DNA of 64,000 nucleotides from Sinonovacula constricta. Taxonomy: Eukaryota; Mollusca; Bivalvia; Cardiida; Solecurtidae. The notes beneath the pieces were generated by a model, which worked only from the letters and a program-made list of their open reading frames with translations, was not told where the DNA came from and ran no database searches. The stretch lies in assembly GCA_007844125.1 (NCBI GenBank), contig CM017556.1, forward strand, positions 26,741,148 to 26,805,147. Direction: 5' to 3'. Both the position numbers and the translations under genes were made by a program. The first letter of the stretch is position 1, and every line of letters starts with the position of its first letter. Of the stretch, positions 34,530 to 46,729 are shown piece by piece.

Positions 34530-36245
34530 TAACTATTTCATCAGGTGTGGATCAGGTATGACTCCTAAATATGACATTTCGCTACGAATGAAGGGCCAAC
34601 ATTCCTGAAGTTTTAATTTACTGTGTTTCTTGGAATTATTTTTCAAGTATTTGTCAATAGCGACTGCCTTATTCTGCACACCCCAGCTTGTAACTGCACT
34701 GTGAAATGTTTTCTCATACTCTATTTCCCTTACTACAGGTCTGCCCATTTTGAATGTACATCATCAGATATTTTTGATGTCATCCGACCTTGTCTATATC
34801 CATGCCATAGTCCACTCTTTGATTCGCTTCTCGTGACCTGTTCTAATTAATCAAATTCATCGGAAGTGGTCGAAAGGGAACAGAATCTAGCGTCACAACG
34901 ATCTGTAAACTCATTAACTTCAATGCTTGCATATTCATCCTTGTAAAGATTTGTCAATGGCTTTCGATATTTTGTGTTTACACTTCTGACATCTTTGGAT
35001 TCACTATAGTAAAGATCACAGCGTTCAGAGAAGGGTTATTTTTAATGCATTTAACAAAGCCATCGGATCCACAATCTCTTTATCTTCCTGAGTGGGAGGT
35101 GCATACATGGATTCTCTCCTTGTCTGTTTGATTTGCCGAAATTGGTGTCGGCGACCAGTGCTGGCTCCATCTAGAAACAAACTAACCATAATTAATGTAA
35201 ATGTTACTAGTCAAATACTCCCAACTCCCTTAGTAAAAAATACATTAAATAATGAGTGTGTTTGACATCTGCGCATGTCGGATGGGCTAGTGAAATTCAT
35301 TTGGCTTTGTGGAATTCAAAAATTCATACAAGTATATGCATTCATGGCACTCATGTGTTCTGTTTTCCACCCTGCACAAACATATTATGATCTACTACTC
35401 GCCTGGATGTTTAGCTTGTGCATTATTGTAAATACCAGTCAAATAGAACTGTTGTGAAATTTCTTCACTTTGTACCAATATACACTTACTCAGACAATTC
35501 TTTTTTAATTTAAATTTTTAAAACAGCTTTTAGATTAACTTACAAGAAGCACATTATACCTTTTTATAGATGTCTGGTTCCATTGACATGGCAACGATGT
35601 ACAGGACTGCTTATTATGTCCTAGTCTTGTGTTGCACTCCACTTTAAATATGGCCGCGACATGTAAACAAACCTCCACTCCCCCACCCCCACCCCCTTCA
35701 ACCTGATAAGAGCAAAACAACATTAAAGCATTACACCAACAGATAATATATGATACATAATAGTTTGTGATCATTCAAACACTACAAGCAGATTGGTATT
35801 ATAAAAAAGAAAATCATTTTAGAATGGATCTGTACAAAAACAAAATGAATTTGTGAAAGTACATGGTAGTTTAACTAGCAGTAAATCTTATTCCGATAGG
35901 GAATATCTTTAATGGTGTTTGTTTTTTTAATTGTTAAAATGCCGAATGGGCCGAAGTTTCAACAAAGTGTTAGGTGGGACTAGTACTTCTTTAAGGTTTA
36001 TAAATATTATGTGAAAAGTGATTAAGGTTAATAAATACTATGTGAAATGAAACTTTCATACCTAGCCATGCTGTATGGTTCCGTCTTTCTGGTAGAGCCT
36101 AACCCAGGCTTGATGTGGTGTATCTGTTACGGCTTTAGACAGGTTCACTTTTCCAGCAATCGTGGAAAATCCACTGTCACTTTTCTTGTTAAAGTATGTT
36201 TGGAACCATCCACTTATAAAAAATATATGCACCTAACGACTTTTA
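34530..36245 (-). pseudogene. SWIM-YqaJ exonuclease-like gene remnant (3 exon blocks)
   Basis: Three minus-strand blocks follow the order of mollusc SWIM-YqaJ proteins. Block 1 (about 36240-36062) reads GKVNLSKAVTDTPHQAWVRL then YQKDGTIQHG and ends at a GTATGA donor. Block 2 (about 35715-35560) reads VEVCLHVAAIFKVECNTRLG, then CTSLPCQWNQTSIKR, the second half of a SWIM zinc-binding motif, and ends at GTATAA; the first Cys pair is replaced by a G-rich tract. Block 3 (about 35170-34530) reads KYRKPLTNLYKDEYASIEVN, then QVTRSESKSGLWHGYRQGRM, then TSWGVQNKAVAIDKYL and MSYLGVIPDPHL, the YqaJ lambda-exonuclease-like fold in which SPDG has become IPDP. Stops and frame changes in block 3 mean it is dead. 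The living relatives are thought to be phage-type recombination nucleases; the function in molluscs is unknown to me. Confidence 0.7.
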
Positions 36246-38261
36246 TGCGTTCATGTTGTCCATGGTAAATGGTCTAGGTGTATTAATAAGATACGTATAA
36301 ATTGAGTCAGCTAGAATGCGTGGTTTGTTTTCCCCATGCGCAGTTAAAAATAAACCCATTTAGTAAAATAGATCGATCTTTTTTTGTTTATTGTAAAATA
36401 GAAAAAAGAAAGGAGTTTTCTATTGAAATAAGTCGCTGAGGAATTTGAATTTTTGTAGCTTCTGATTGGATACAAATGTAGGCGACTTCTAACGGATACA
36501 TACAATGGACTATTTCGGCTTCGTAAGAGATATTTTCGTTATTTCCTAACTGATTCATATTAGCATGTAACGTTTCTCTTTAATTGTCTGTTAGTCTTGT
36601 TTTTGGCGCAGCTGTCGAACCTCACTTTTGACCTAATTAGGGATGCTCAAGCATTGGCAGCAATGATAGACATTATTGAAGAGTCATCCCTGAATAATCC
36701 ATATATGCAAGTAGGCCCTTTCATTAAAATAACTCGTTTTCTGTTCTCTATTTCTATTATTGTACTCTCTGGCGAATATGTTGTCTTTTATGCCGTTTTT
36801 GTGATACAATAGTAAACTATCATCAACAGACGCCTCCATTTCCTATTTTAAATAACATATCTCTATAAATATTTCAATGGATTTAAAGCTTAAATTTATG
36901 CAGAAGTAAGAAATATCAGTGTTTTTAATTGCACCATCTGCAAAAGAAAATACTTTTAAGTTCAAGAATTCAAACTAAAAGGATCTACCTACTATTTGGG
37001 CTCTCTCTTTCTCTCTCTTTGATAATTTCTTTCGCAGCAGCATTCGCAACTTCTCGGCTTCGACTGTCTCACCACTCCACTGATGTGGTTTGTAAACAGA
37101 AAACTTTTAATTACGTAGATCATGTTTGATCAAATTACAACTTCGTTTGGGTTATAAGAAGTACAGTGTATAAATTACATTTTTGCTTTGACTTTTTAAA
37201 GCATATGTATTTTGCATAAGACATTAAACTTCGTTTTAAGATGCTATGAAAAATAATCTAAACAAAAAAGGCAAACTTTAATTGACCTTTACAAACTTAT
37301 TTTCTGTAAATATAACCTATCAAAAAATGTGCTAAAGTTTTGGTTAGTATACGTCACGTAGCCGACACACTACACACATAGAATCCGCTTATAGTATATG
37401 AAGATATTTGTTGTTGTTATTATTATTATTACTACTATAACTACATATTTTACTCGGGTCATTCTTTGATAAGGGGACATGTCTTCCCTATACCTACATA
37501 TAGGCTGACTATCATCTGTCACTGGGACCAATCATTTGGGCACATGTGGTCTATCAATTAAACTGTACATAGAATCCGGATACAGGTCTGCAAAAAACAT
37601 GGGCTGTTTGCCGGTTTTACAAAGACGAGAAGTAATCCGTAATTATCCAGTCGAAGACGCAAAACAAATCAAACGTATGCTTTATGATGTGACGCGCTGC
37701 ATTGTTGTTCATAAATGCCAGTATAGCCACAAACTCGGTACACCAGTTATCATGAACATACCTGCAGGTGTATGTACATGGGTTGATCTCGAAGTCCATA
37801 GGCTATCCGTATACCGGCCATATTAACGTTCACTTTAAAACAAAACTGAAAATAAACAATGATAAGATAAACATTAGTCCAACCAGCTTGAACTTGAAAT
37901 GCAGTTTTATATGTCATTCACTGAATGATCAGTCTCCAGAGCAACTGGTGGGAAGATATGAGCATTTTGAACAGCGTTGTCACTAACCGAAATTTAAAAT
38001 CACGTCAACAAGCGACGTCGAGATGAGGCTAGCCATATAATGTCGCGGACCATTAAACACATAAACCGTCTAGTTAACTTGTTAAAATTGCAAACAAAAA
38101 TCCAAAACATAAAGTTAAGACTGACTATGTTACAGAGTTCTAGAACAACTAAAACTGTAGGGAACTTCCCTTTAAGACGCACAAACAACGACGAAGATAC
38201 TCTATAGAAAATGACCAAATATCGCGATTTGTTCGACTTCAGAAAAGGTATCATTCATAGG
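36246..38261. other. Mostly non-coding; one unassigned 96-codon frame
   Basis: A plus-strand frame at 37536-37826 (SGYRSAKNMGCLPVLQRREV at its centre) has fairly protein-like composition but no recognisable motif. A CTCTCTTT tract lies at 37001-37020. Nothing else recognised. Confidence 0.35.
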
Positions 38262-38762
38262 CAATCGGAACACCTCGGATAATTCACGAATCATCTCTCG
38301 GATGTGTGTGTTTGTGTGTGTGTTGTCGGATCGCCTCGGCCATTTCTCTAAATGGGACTGCTTTTATGACAGAAGTCAAAACAAAGATGGCAGCTCAGAT
38401 GACAGCTCACTGCAATATGAAGCCTGTAAAACTTCATTTTGTGGAGATTTCAATTTTAAATCACCCAAGCTTGATTTAGACAGCGCATCAGGCATGCAGC
38501 TGTCAAACGGTGTCATTGTTCCTGTTTTGTGCGGACTACACTTTAGGCCTATACTTCTTCCGACTTCCGGCGAACAAAACGATCGTGATTTCAGTAAGTA
38601 TCATTGCACCAGATACATGCGAGGAATGATTGTCCCGAGGACGGAATTACCCGAGGAGTTCCGATTGAGTGAGGCCCCGCGCAGTATATTGTACTATTTC
38701 GGCCCCAATATACAATGCATGGCCAGCGGAACACTCGTTCTAATAACATTTTTCTCCCTCCC
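38262..38762. repeat. MITE plus right half of dispersed repeat (copy D)
   Basis: 38262-38667 is a copy of the ~400-bp MITE at 44451-44842, with ends CAATCGGAACACCTCGG and CCGAGGAGTTCCGATTG. It is followed by the same host repeat sequence (AGTGAGGCCCCGCGCAGTAT) to about 38762. The left host part is missing: the MITE's outer left end abuts unrelated DNA. A 161-codon frame across it is not conserved in the other copy. Confidence 0.85.
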
Positions 38763-38823
38763 TCCCTTGATTCATAAGCACAAGTGACCCCAGACACATA
38801 ATATTATCCCAGGAAATGTTTAA

Positions 38824-39100
38824 GTTTATTGGGTTTATTGTCCCAACGCAAGTATTTCAGTTATCTCGAGACGGTGTCCACTTGAAGTAAATATAGTGCT
38901 GCCTTCACTGTGTATAGCATGCCGTGAACACCTGGCATGATACCACACCCAGTCACATTATCCTGATGCCGGGCCAACCAGTCGTGGAACTACCCTTATA
39001 TTTGCTTGAGCGTTAGCAAGGGATCTATACCACTACCATTTTAACGACTTCGGTATGTCGCAGCCCGGGATCAAACCCGGGGCCTCCTTTACCTGAAGCC
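38824..39100 (-). mobile_element. SINE with tRNA-like B box
   Basis: On the minus strand, GGTTTGATCCCGGGC (39063-39077) resembles a tRNA B box. The body runs to a tail at 38826 ending ACAATAAACCCAATAAAC. The last ~105 bp recur at 21483-21600. An A box is not clear, so the head is diverged or truncated. Confidence 0.65.
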
Positions 39101-39524
39101 CAGGATATGTGTATACGTATTTGTATGGGTAAAACAACTGAAGCTGGTTCATGTTGAAGAAATATCAACAATCCTTGACAGAATTCCTGAAAGTGAATTC
39201 TACCTCTTGCCAATATTTCTTCAATATTGCTGCACCTGCGATTACATCTGATAGGGATAGGTGTCTTATAATAGCAACATTCGACAGTCCTGCCAAGCTG
39301 AATCTAACTACAAACAGCGGCACGCCGCGGCATCAGTGTAATGTATTTTAGTCATTAATATATTAGAGATGACATACATGAAAACGACAGCCGCTGTTGA
39401 AACGGTCAGTAAACGATCTTTGTCATCTCATCTAATGATAGTACAATGTCAGCATTGACTGGGTTCTGGTAAAAGTTTTGTGTGCATACTGTAATAGTAC
39501 TAGTACTTTCTGTCTCCGCCTATG

Positions 39525-39526
<2 letters not shown>
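39101..39526. other. Non-coding, nothing recognised
   Basis: No gene or repeat recognised apart from chance short frames. Confidence 0.5.
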
Positions 39527-39572
<46 letters not shown>

Positions 39573-39605
39573 CTCTCTCATTCTCTCTCTCTCTCTCTTT
39601 CTCCA
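39527..39605. repeat. (CT)n microsatellite
   Basis: About 75 bp of CT repeats with a few T and C interruptions. Confidence 0.95.
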
Positions 39606-41754
39606 TTGCACCTTCTTACTCCTTTCGTCTTTATTCTATCTAATCTAGTTAGAAATATTTTACCTCGACTATTTTACTCCGCTACTTGCTTAGTTTAAAG
39701 CTTTTCTTGCCATAAATCACGTGTAATTGTCTGCTCCTATGCTTATTAGCGACTGTTCTAAACAAGAATTGCCGGTATTTTTATTCAAAAGATTAAGAAA
39801 CCCACTTTCTATTTAATTTGTTTTCCGCGTACGTTTAGCCTTTATTTCATTCCATCACATCTAAGACATGATTCAGATTATAACACTTGCTTTGGAGATT
39901 TCACCACTATCAATGCAGCAGAGAAAAATGAAAGCAAAGCAGAATAGCAGGAGATACAACCTTTAGAATGAAAAAACAACAACTTATACTTACTACATTG
40001 ACCGTAAATGTTTGCTATTTCTCTCCTTAAAGCACGCGCTCTGTGCAGCGCAGTGAATGGTTCACATTCTTTCTCGTTACATTTTTGCTTATAATGACAT
40101 ATAATGACATCTCTGATATAAACATCAACCACCATTAGTAAGAGCAGTCAATATGGCCGACACTTTCCTGATTTTTTTTAAAATAACGTGTGCTATGGTG
40201 TATCGTTGGCACCCTCGGTGGGAATGTACATGTAGGTGCATAATGTCGGCTGGTAGTAGGCTAATGCATTCCATTCTCTTGGCTATCATCCATACAGGAT
40301 GTACTGAGAACGTCAATTCTTTGACATGATATGCTACATAGGAATAATAGAAGCATTGGAATACCTGTGTGATTTAGTAAATGATGGCAATGTTTGTGCA
40401 ATTAGAATATAGTTCAACTTAACCCTAGATCTGACCTCTCTATGTATTTATTGGTTTTGATTTCGAATTTTAGTTTTCAGACGAGTTTTTGGTACTTCTG
40501 TTCAATGTTGAAGGTTAATATGCATGTACCCATCTTTAAAATTCAATCCTATTATATGTTTTTATTATACCTATGATAAATCCATTTAATTATCATGAAA
40601 CTATTCATTTAGATTCCAAAAGGGTATAGATAATGTCTCTAAACATACAAAATGTAAGCCACACTCAGGGCATCGATATTATAATGAGAAGAAACATTGG
40701 AGCAAACCATTTTAATTTTTTATGTAATATCACCTTGTTAATAAATATAATTTAAATTTGAATGTTAAAAAAACACATCAATATTTAAGCGCGAATATTT
40801 AACTAGTATTGGCTTAACATGTGTCCGAGACAACATTCCATAACTGCGACATTTTCTAGAATTATTCAGCCTGGAAAGAGTCCAGTTACTGATATGCTGG
40901 TATGTGCAATGGAGGAGAACAGTATGCTGATTTAGCAATATAAGTTTTTTACTTTTCTAATAATATTTTTCAAATTATATAACATGACAGAACATTTAGG
41001 CTTTGTACTTGTTCCCTATGGTTCACTATCAGGGCATGATCTAGAATTCTTATAAGCTTGTTAACTCTATCTCTCTATATGATGAGTGCATGTCATGCTG
41101 AATATGCCATTTATTGTATATATTGTAAAAGACATATAAAAGACCCCTTATAGCCCAGAAAGCATAGATTGAATGGCTGATCTTTAATACACAATTCTTT
41201 CTATAGCGGTCTGATACATGGTCCCCAAAGAAAAACGATATTGTGATGTATGGAATATAAATTCTTTATTCAGGAGCATAAATATACATGTCTATTCTAC
41301 ATTAAATCCTTATTTCGACGAGTTTTTGTCTCGCTGCGAGGTCAGCAAGACATCCTCATTATCCATGATATTGAAATATACACTGAACCAATGAGTAACA
41401 TCAAAGAATCTTTTATATAATGTTTAGGGCGATGGACTCTGGATTGGATTAATAACAACGCATAATACCAAGTACTAAATACCTGAGTAGTAGTGTGTGT
41501 AGTAGTGTGTGGTAAATCAGGAATTTCAATTGCGGATTAAGGGGGAGAGGCACAATCCTTCTAAAACTTGCCGGAATATACTTGAAATTAAATCAATTAC
41601 ATTGAAACTTTTAACAAATCTAGTTCGTTGTGTCGGGTTAGGCCTAAATACACGTCAGACCATATCTCCGTCATTCCAGAATTCAATTTTGACCTCCTCA
41701 GAAGGAAATGTATACAAAAATCAACCTTCCAGTCCATCATTTCTTGGCTTTAAA
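39606..41754. other. Non-coding, nothing recognised
   Basis: AT-rich with no coding signal. A (GTAGTAGTGTGT) duplication lies at about 41490-41511. Confidence 0.5.
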
Positions 41755-41992
41755 GGGCGTCGTGGCCGAGCGGTTAGAGTCGCTGACTTGAAACTCTTCG
41801 GCCCCTCTCCGCGTGGGTCCAAGTCCCGGTCGAGGCGAGAACTTTCACGTTGGGAGGATTTCCAGCTAACCTGTGGTGCGTCGGTGGTTCTACCCAGATG
41901 TAAGTCTGGGGCCTTCTCCCGCCAATAATTAGCTGGACGTCGCCAATATGACATTAACTGTGTCAGTGCGATGTAACTAAGACCAAACAAAG
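41755..41992 (+). mobile_element. tRNA-Ser(TGA)-derived SINE
   Basis: The head at 41756-41836 follows the layout of tRNA-Ser: A box TGGCCGAGCGGT, anticodon region CTGACTTGAAACTC with TGA in the anticodon position, a long variable arm, and a degraded B box GGGTCCAAGTCC. The acceptor and T stems no longer pair properly, so it is not a functional tRNA. The body (CCAGCTAACCTGTGGTGCG onward) ends in GACCAAACAAA, a SINE-type tail. Confidence 0.75.
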
Positions 41993-42549
41993 GGCAATTT
42001 AATGTTCATTTGTAGTTCACGTATGATATAACATGCATCGATGTGCACATTGTATATATTGCTAGATCTGCATACACGACTTAAATTTATGTTTAATTAA
42101 AATGCGTTAAAATGTATGTTTAATTGAAATGCGTTATTATTACCAAGTTATAAAATACTGTAATTTTACAAAGTATTTTAGCATACGATATTAAATTATA
42201 TTAAAGTAAACCAATGGTTTTAAATGCCAATATATGACATGTCTCGTTGCAAACTTAGAAGGTCCATCCTATGCAAATAAAAAAAAAAAACATGGATTCG
42301 TAAAGAAAATCCATACATCAATCTATTAATCATTCATTCATTCATACATTCAACTATGGTTTCCAACTGATGTACAAAGTTACCTAGCTTGTAGAGTTAT
42401 GTACCTTGTAAGTTTGGTGTGCTTTTTGAACAGTTGTAAACAAAGAGACAGGGAACATTATCAGAACATAAGTAAATGAACGATTTGCATACTTTTTGAT
42501 CAGTGAATAGCCTAATAAACACCCTGAAAAGGAATTATTCGTGCTGTGT
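41993..42549. other. Non-coding, nothing recognised
   Basis: AT-rich with small ATTCATTC and A-tract repeats. No gene recognised. Confidence 0.5.
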
Positions 42550-44165
42550 AAGAATATATAAGACAAAGTCCTATAAGCATTGCAACATATACAAAAATGG
42601 AAAAGACACAGGACCAAGGTATGCACATGCACGCCAATTGTAAATGTGAGAACAAATCTGCGATGAGTCATTTAACAATAAGAGCAAACCCGTCAGTTAC
42701 CGCATTGGAACGGTCAGTCGGCAATATGGACCGACAGGGGTTCTTAAACCGGTTTTATAGAGCTCTAACCTCGTACTTCCTAATGGGTTTCTCGAATGCA
42801 AGCAATGGTAAGAAAACTCATCCATTTGAATAAGTGTCTAAACGCTGACGTTTTGTTTGACAAGTTATGACGAAAGCAGTGACGGCATTGAAAAATAATG
42901 TCCACATATTGTTTAGAATAGAGATAGGTATTATTTCGATTAGAAAACCTACAGAAAACGCTAATACTAAATGAAATTAACTTTTTGAATCAAGAAAACA
43001 AATGGCCAGAGAAGAGTAAATGGTTGTAGCATCCTGTTCATGAGGAGATGAATTTGAGGAACCAAGGTCCAATGTCCATCAAAGGAAATATACGCAACAA
43101 TCCTTATAGGATGAATTAAAAGACAACATAGATTACATGCACGGGGAGATTTTTTACGACCGCCACACTGCACAAGTAACATTGTTGTGATCATGAATAA
43201 GACTATATAAGACAAAGTCCTATGAGCATTGCAACATATACAAAAATTGAAAAGACACAGGACCAAGGTATCCACATGCACGACAATTGTAAATGTGAGA
43301 ACAAATCTGTGATGATTCATTTAACAATAACAGCAAGCCCGACAGTTACCGCCTTGGAACGGTCAGTCGGCAATATGGACCGACTGGGGTGCTTAAACTG
43401 GTTTCACAGAGCTCTAACCTCGCACTTTCTGGTTGGTTTCTCGAATGTAAGAAATGATAAGAAAACTGATCCATTTGAATAAGTGTCCAAACGCTGACGT
43501 TTTGTTTGACAATTTAGGACGAAAGCAGTGACGGCATTGAAAAATAATGTCCACATAATGTTTAGAATAGAGATGGGTATTATTTCGATTAGAAAACCTA
43601 CAGAAAACGTTAAAAGTAAATGAAATTAACTTTTCGAATCAAGAAAAAACATTGACAAGAGAAGAGTAAATGGTTGTAGCATCCTGTTCATGCGGAGTTG
43701 GAATTGAGGAACCAAAGTCCAATGTCCATCAAAGGAAATACACGTAACAATCCTTAAAGGATGAATTAAATGAAAACATAGATAACATGCACGGGGAGAT
43801 TTTTTACGACCGTCACACTGCACAAGTAACATTGTTGTGATCATGAATAAGAATATATAAGACAAAGTCCGATGAACATTGCAACACATACAAAAGTTGA
43901 AAATACACAGGACCAAGGTATCCACATGCACGCCAATTGTAAATGTGAGAACAAATCTGTGATGAGTCATTTAACAATAAGAGCAAACACGACAGTTACC
44001 GCCTTGGAACGGTCAGTCGGCAATATGGACCGACTGGGGTGCTTAAACCGGTTATACAGAGCTTTAACCTCGCACTTCCTGATGCGTTACTCGAATGCTA
44101 GCAATGGTAAGTAAACTGACTCATTTGAATAAGTGTCCAAACGCTGACGTTTTGCATTGACATTT
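42550..44165 (+). repeat. 2.5-copy 650-bp tandem repeat with a conserved short ORF
   Basis: The landmark TATAAGACAAAGTCC recurs at 42557, 43206 and 43856, so the period is 649-650 bp. The third copy stops at about 44165. Each copy begins with a TATATAAG box-like word. About 35 bp later an open frame of 78-86 codons begins (42597-42833, 43222-43482, 43872-44114) that stays in frame in all three copies and shares KCENKS, TALERSVGNMDR and RALTS. In copies 1 and 3 the end of the frame overlaps a splice-donor-like ATGGTAAG. I do not recognise the peptide. Substitutions look scattered and often change amino acids, so coding is not proven. Confidence 0.8.
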
Positions 44166-44300
44166 TTTAAAAATCGAATGAGCAACGCATTGGAAAGCCG
44201 GCAAGTATTTAACTCCAATCATGTCTAAAATAATTGCTCATATTAAGTGCTACCGGACGCGCTCAAAATACACTGAGTTTAAAAGTAACTGTCAGTTATT

Positions 44301-45255
44301 AGTTGGTCGGTTAACCAATTGTTACCGACCAACTGTAGTAAACGGCTCTGCGACAATCGCATTGATGTATTTGTCAACACTACACCCCTGTGATATGAAT
44401 CTAAATCCCGATAGCAAACCTGGCTGGTACCCGCAGAAGACAGTGAGGCCCAATCGGAACACCTCGGATAATTCACGAATCATCTCTCGGATGTATGTAG
44501 ATAGTCGGATTACCTCTATCATTTCCCTAAATGGGACTTCTTTTGTGACAGACGTCAAAACAAAGATGGCAGCTCGGATGACAGCTCACTATAGTACGAT
44601 ACCAGTAAAACTTCAATTTGCGGCGACTTCAAATTTAAATCATTCTATTTTAATTTACCAAGCGCAGCAGACACGCAGCTGTCAAACGATGGCAGCGTCT
44701 ATGTTTTGTGCGAACTACTTAGGCATGTTCTTCTCCCGACTTCCGGCGAACAAAACGATCGTGATTTCATTAATGTTATTGCACCAGATACATCCGAGGG
44801 ATGATTGTCCCGAGGACGGAATTACCCGAGGAGTTCCGATTGAGTGAGGCCCCGCGCAGTATATTGTACTATTTCGGCCCCAATATACAATGCATGGCCA
44901 GCGGAACACTCGTTCTAATAACATTTTTCTCCCTCCCTTTGCCCCTTAGTTCAGTGAGTAAGATTCTTGCGCCGCGTTGTTTATTCATAAACCTGCATTT
45001 CATGTATATCTGCATTTAACAATATATTCACCTAAAGCAGATTACAATATTACAATATTAATGCAAACATCTGAAGCATGGACACTATTGAGGCGTCTAG
45101 TCTCCTTCGACATATATACCTGCATTTGTTGCTGTGCATGCACTGCCTTTTTCCCAGCCATTTACTGGCCACGGTAGTCAAGATCATACAGGGTCAATCC
45201 TTCGTACTTTCGAAATTTCAACTTTCTCATAACTCTGGATGCTGCCGCACCCGAC
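44301..45255. repeat. Dispersed repeat family, longest copy E
   Basis: Starts with a perfect 11-bp hairpin (AGTTGGTCGGT at 44301 and its inverse ending at 44334). It continues through AATCTAAATCCCGATAGC and GTATATTGTACTATTTCGG to CTCATAACTCTGGATGCTGCC. It is interrupted by a 392-bp MITE at 44451-44842. Related partial copies lie at 25.1, 27.4, 30.5 and 38.7 kb, all in the same orientation. Non-coding: its 208-codon frame at 44221 crosses the element boundary. Confidence 0.85.
44451..44842. mobile_element. 392-bp MITE with 9-bp target duplication
   Basis: The ends CAATCGGAACACCTCGG and CCGAGGAGTTCCGATTG are inverted repeats that extend to about 24 bp. AGTGAGGCC is duplicated on both sides (44442-44450 and 44843-44851). 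The related repeat copy at 27.5 kb has a single GCGAGGCC at the same point with no insertion. A 9-bp duplication is typical of Mutator-like (MULE) elements. No transposase inside. Confidence 0.85.
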
Positions 45256-46729
45256 AGCGCCAAAAATAGATAACTTTTATTTTATATCAGCATAATCATC
45301 GTGTTACACGTGTGTTAGACACGTGGCATCTTACATCTTCGATTCGATGTCGATAATTGTTTTTGTTAATGAATTTTAACTTTGGCAATGAAAGCAACAT
45401 GTCTTTATTGTTTAAATGTGAGGTGTCATTTTCATTGAGAAACCACAGCTGATCACGCAGCATTTAACAAAAGTTATAATATTAATCGATTTATCAAGGT
45501 TTCTTTGATTTCCCCTGGTTAGCTGTACCAAAATGAATAAAGTTTACTGTTATATAATGATAGTTTTTTCTCTCTCTTTATTTTAAGCCAGTTCGCCATA
45601 ATCGCATTATGGCAATACCATTGTATGTTTATACTTTAGACAAAATGAATGTAAAAAAAGACATTTAAAATATTTTAATAAATGTTAATGAATATTAAAT
45701 ACATGTAGTTCCTATGGGTGTTTAAAATCCTTTTATGATCGTTGCTGCATTGACCTTACCATCTCTGGCGGTTCAAAGTGCAATATAAAGATCAGAAAAC
45801 TTTAACTTAACGTTCATACACTTGTATACTTTATGTAATCGTGTTATTTACGAAAACAACTTGAATTGCGCCAGAAGAAAATATGCTGTTTAAGACAAGT
45901 GTCCATGTGGTAAAGCATTGGTAATGTACATGTATATACAAATATGTTACCGGTAACTCAAACAGGTAGTATGATCGATTCGAGGAAAAATAAAACATTG
46001 TTCTTTTATCGATGCGTTTATTCAATGAAGTGTCCATGCATTTATGTATTGGCACCACATAATGAAGTAAATGGGGTAAATAATTTTACCACTAAACTTC
46101 AGTTTTGCGTAAGAGAATTTTTTTATTTGCAAAATATGCCGTGTTACCCTTACACAATACATAAAACACGCACCGGTTGGCAAATATTTCTGGCATTATC
46201 TCTTGAATGTATAATTTTCCCGATAAACCGGAACGACCGGGAGAGCATGTGCGTGTTGCGATGTTAGATAATCTAACGAATTTTCGGGGATAACTCTTTG
46301 CATCCCGTAAGGTCCCATAAAATCAAACATTGAAGTAAGCGTTTGAATGTCAATCCAGATGAACGTAAAAACAAGTATGGAAGAAACCCGCCGTCTTTGC
46401 GGAGAAAATGTTGTTTTTTTCAGAGGCAAGCAAGTCTTTCTCGTATGTAAAATTGTCTTGCGAGGCATGTACAAGTGCAAGTTCGGACAGAGAGCACATC
46501 ATGTTTTAAGATAAATGCACAATAAAGCATCAAGAGTCAACATATTTTGGCTCGACTTTTGTTAGGGACAATAAACATGTAATTGCCATTTATTCCTTAC
46601 AGTAACTACATGTTGTTCATTTGATAGACTTCTTACAATAGTTCGTAACAAAGAAAGCATTAAAGTGTAAAATCTTCGTTAAGTTGGCCATGAACAATAG
46701 TATCTTTTTAGGTATTTTGTTCTTAGTTG
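45256..46729. other. Non-coding, nothing recognised
   Basis: AT-rich. Frames of 75-107 codons near 45831-46480 occur on both strands without motifs and are treated as chance. Confidence 0.45.

Noticed and set aside
41756..41836. Possible functional tRNA-Ser(TGA) gene
   Set aside because: The acceptor and T stems do not pair well and a SINE body and tail follow directly.
42550..44165. CRISPR-like array
   Set aside because: Repeats of 650 bp with no short regular direct repeats or variable spacers; no tandem array in the window has CRISPR geometry and the sequence is eukaryotic.
44221..44847. 208-codon frame, and the related 161-codon frame at 38302-38787
   Set aside because: Both lie in the MITE/dispersed repeat, but the peptides differ between copies because of indels, and the larger frame crosses an element boundary.
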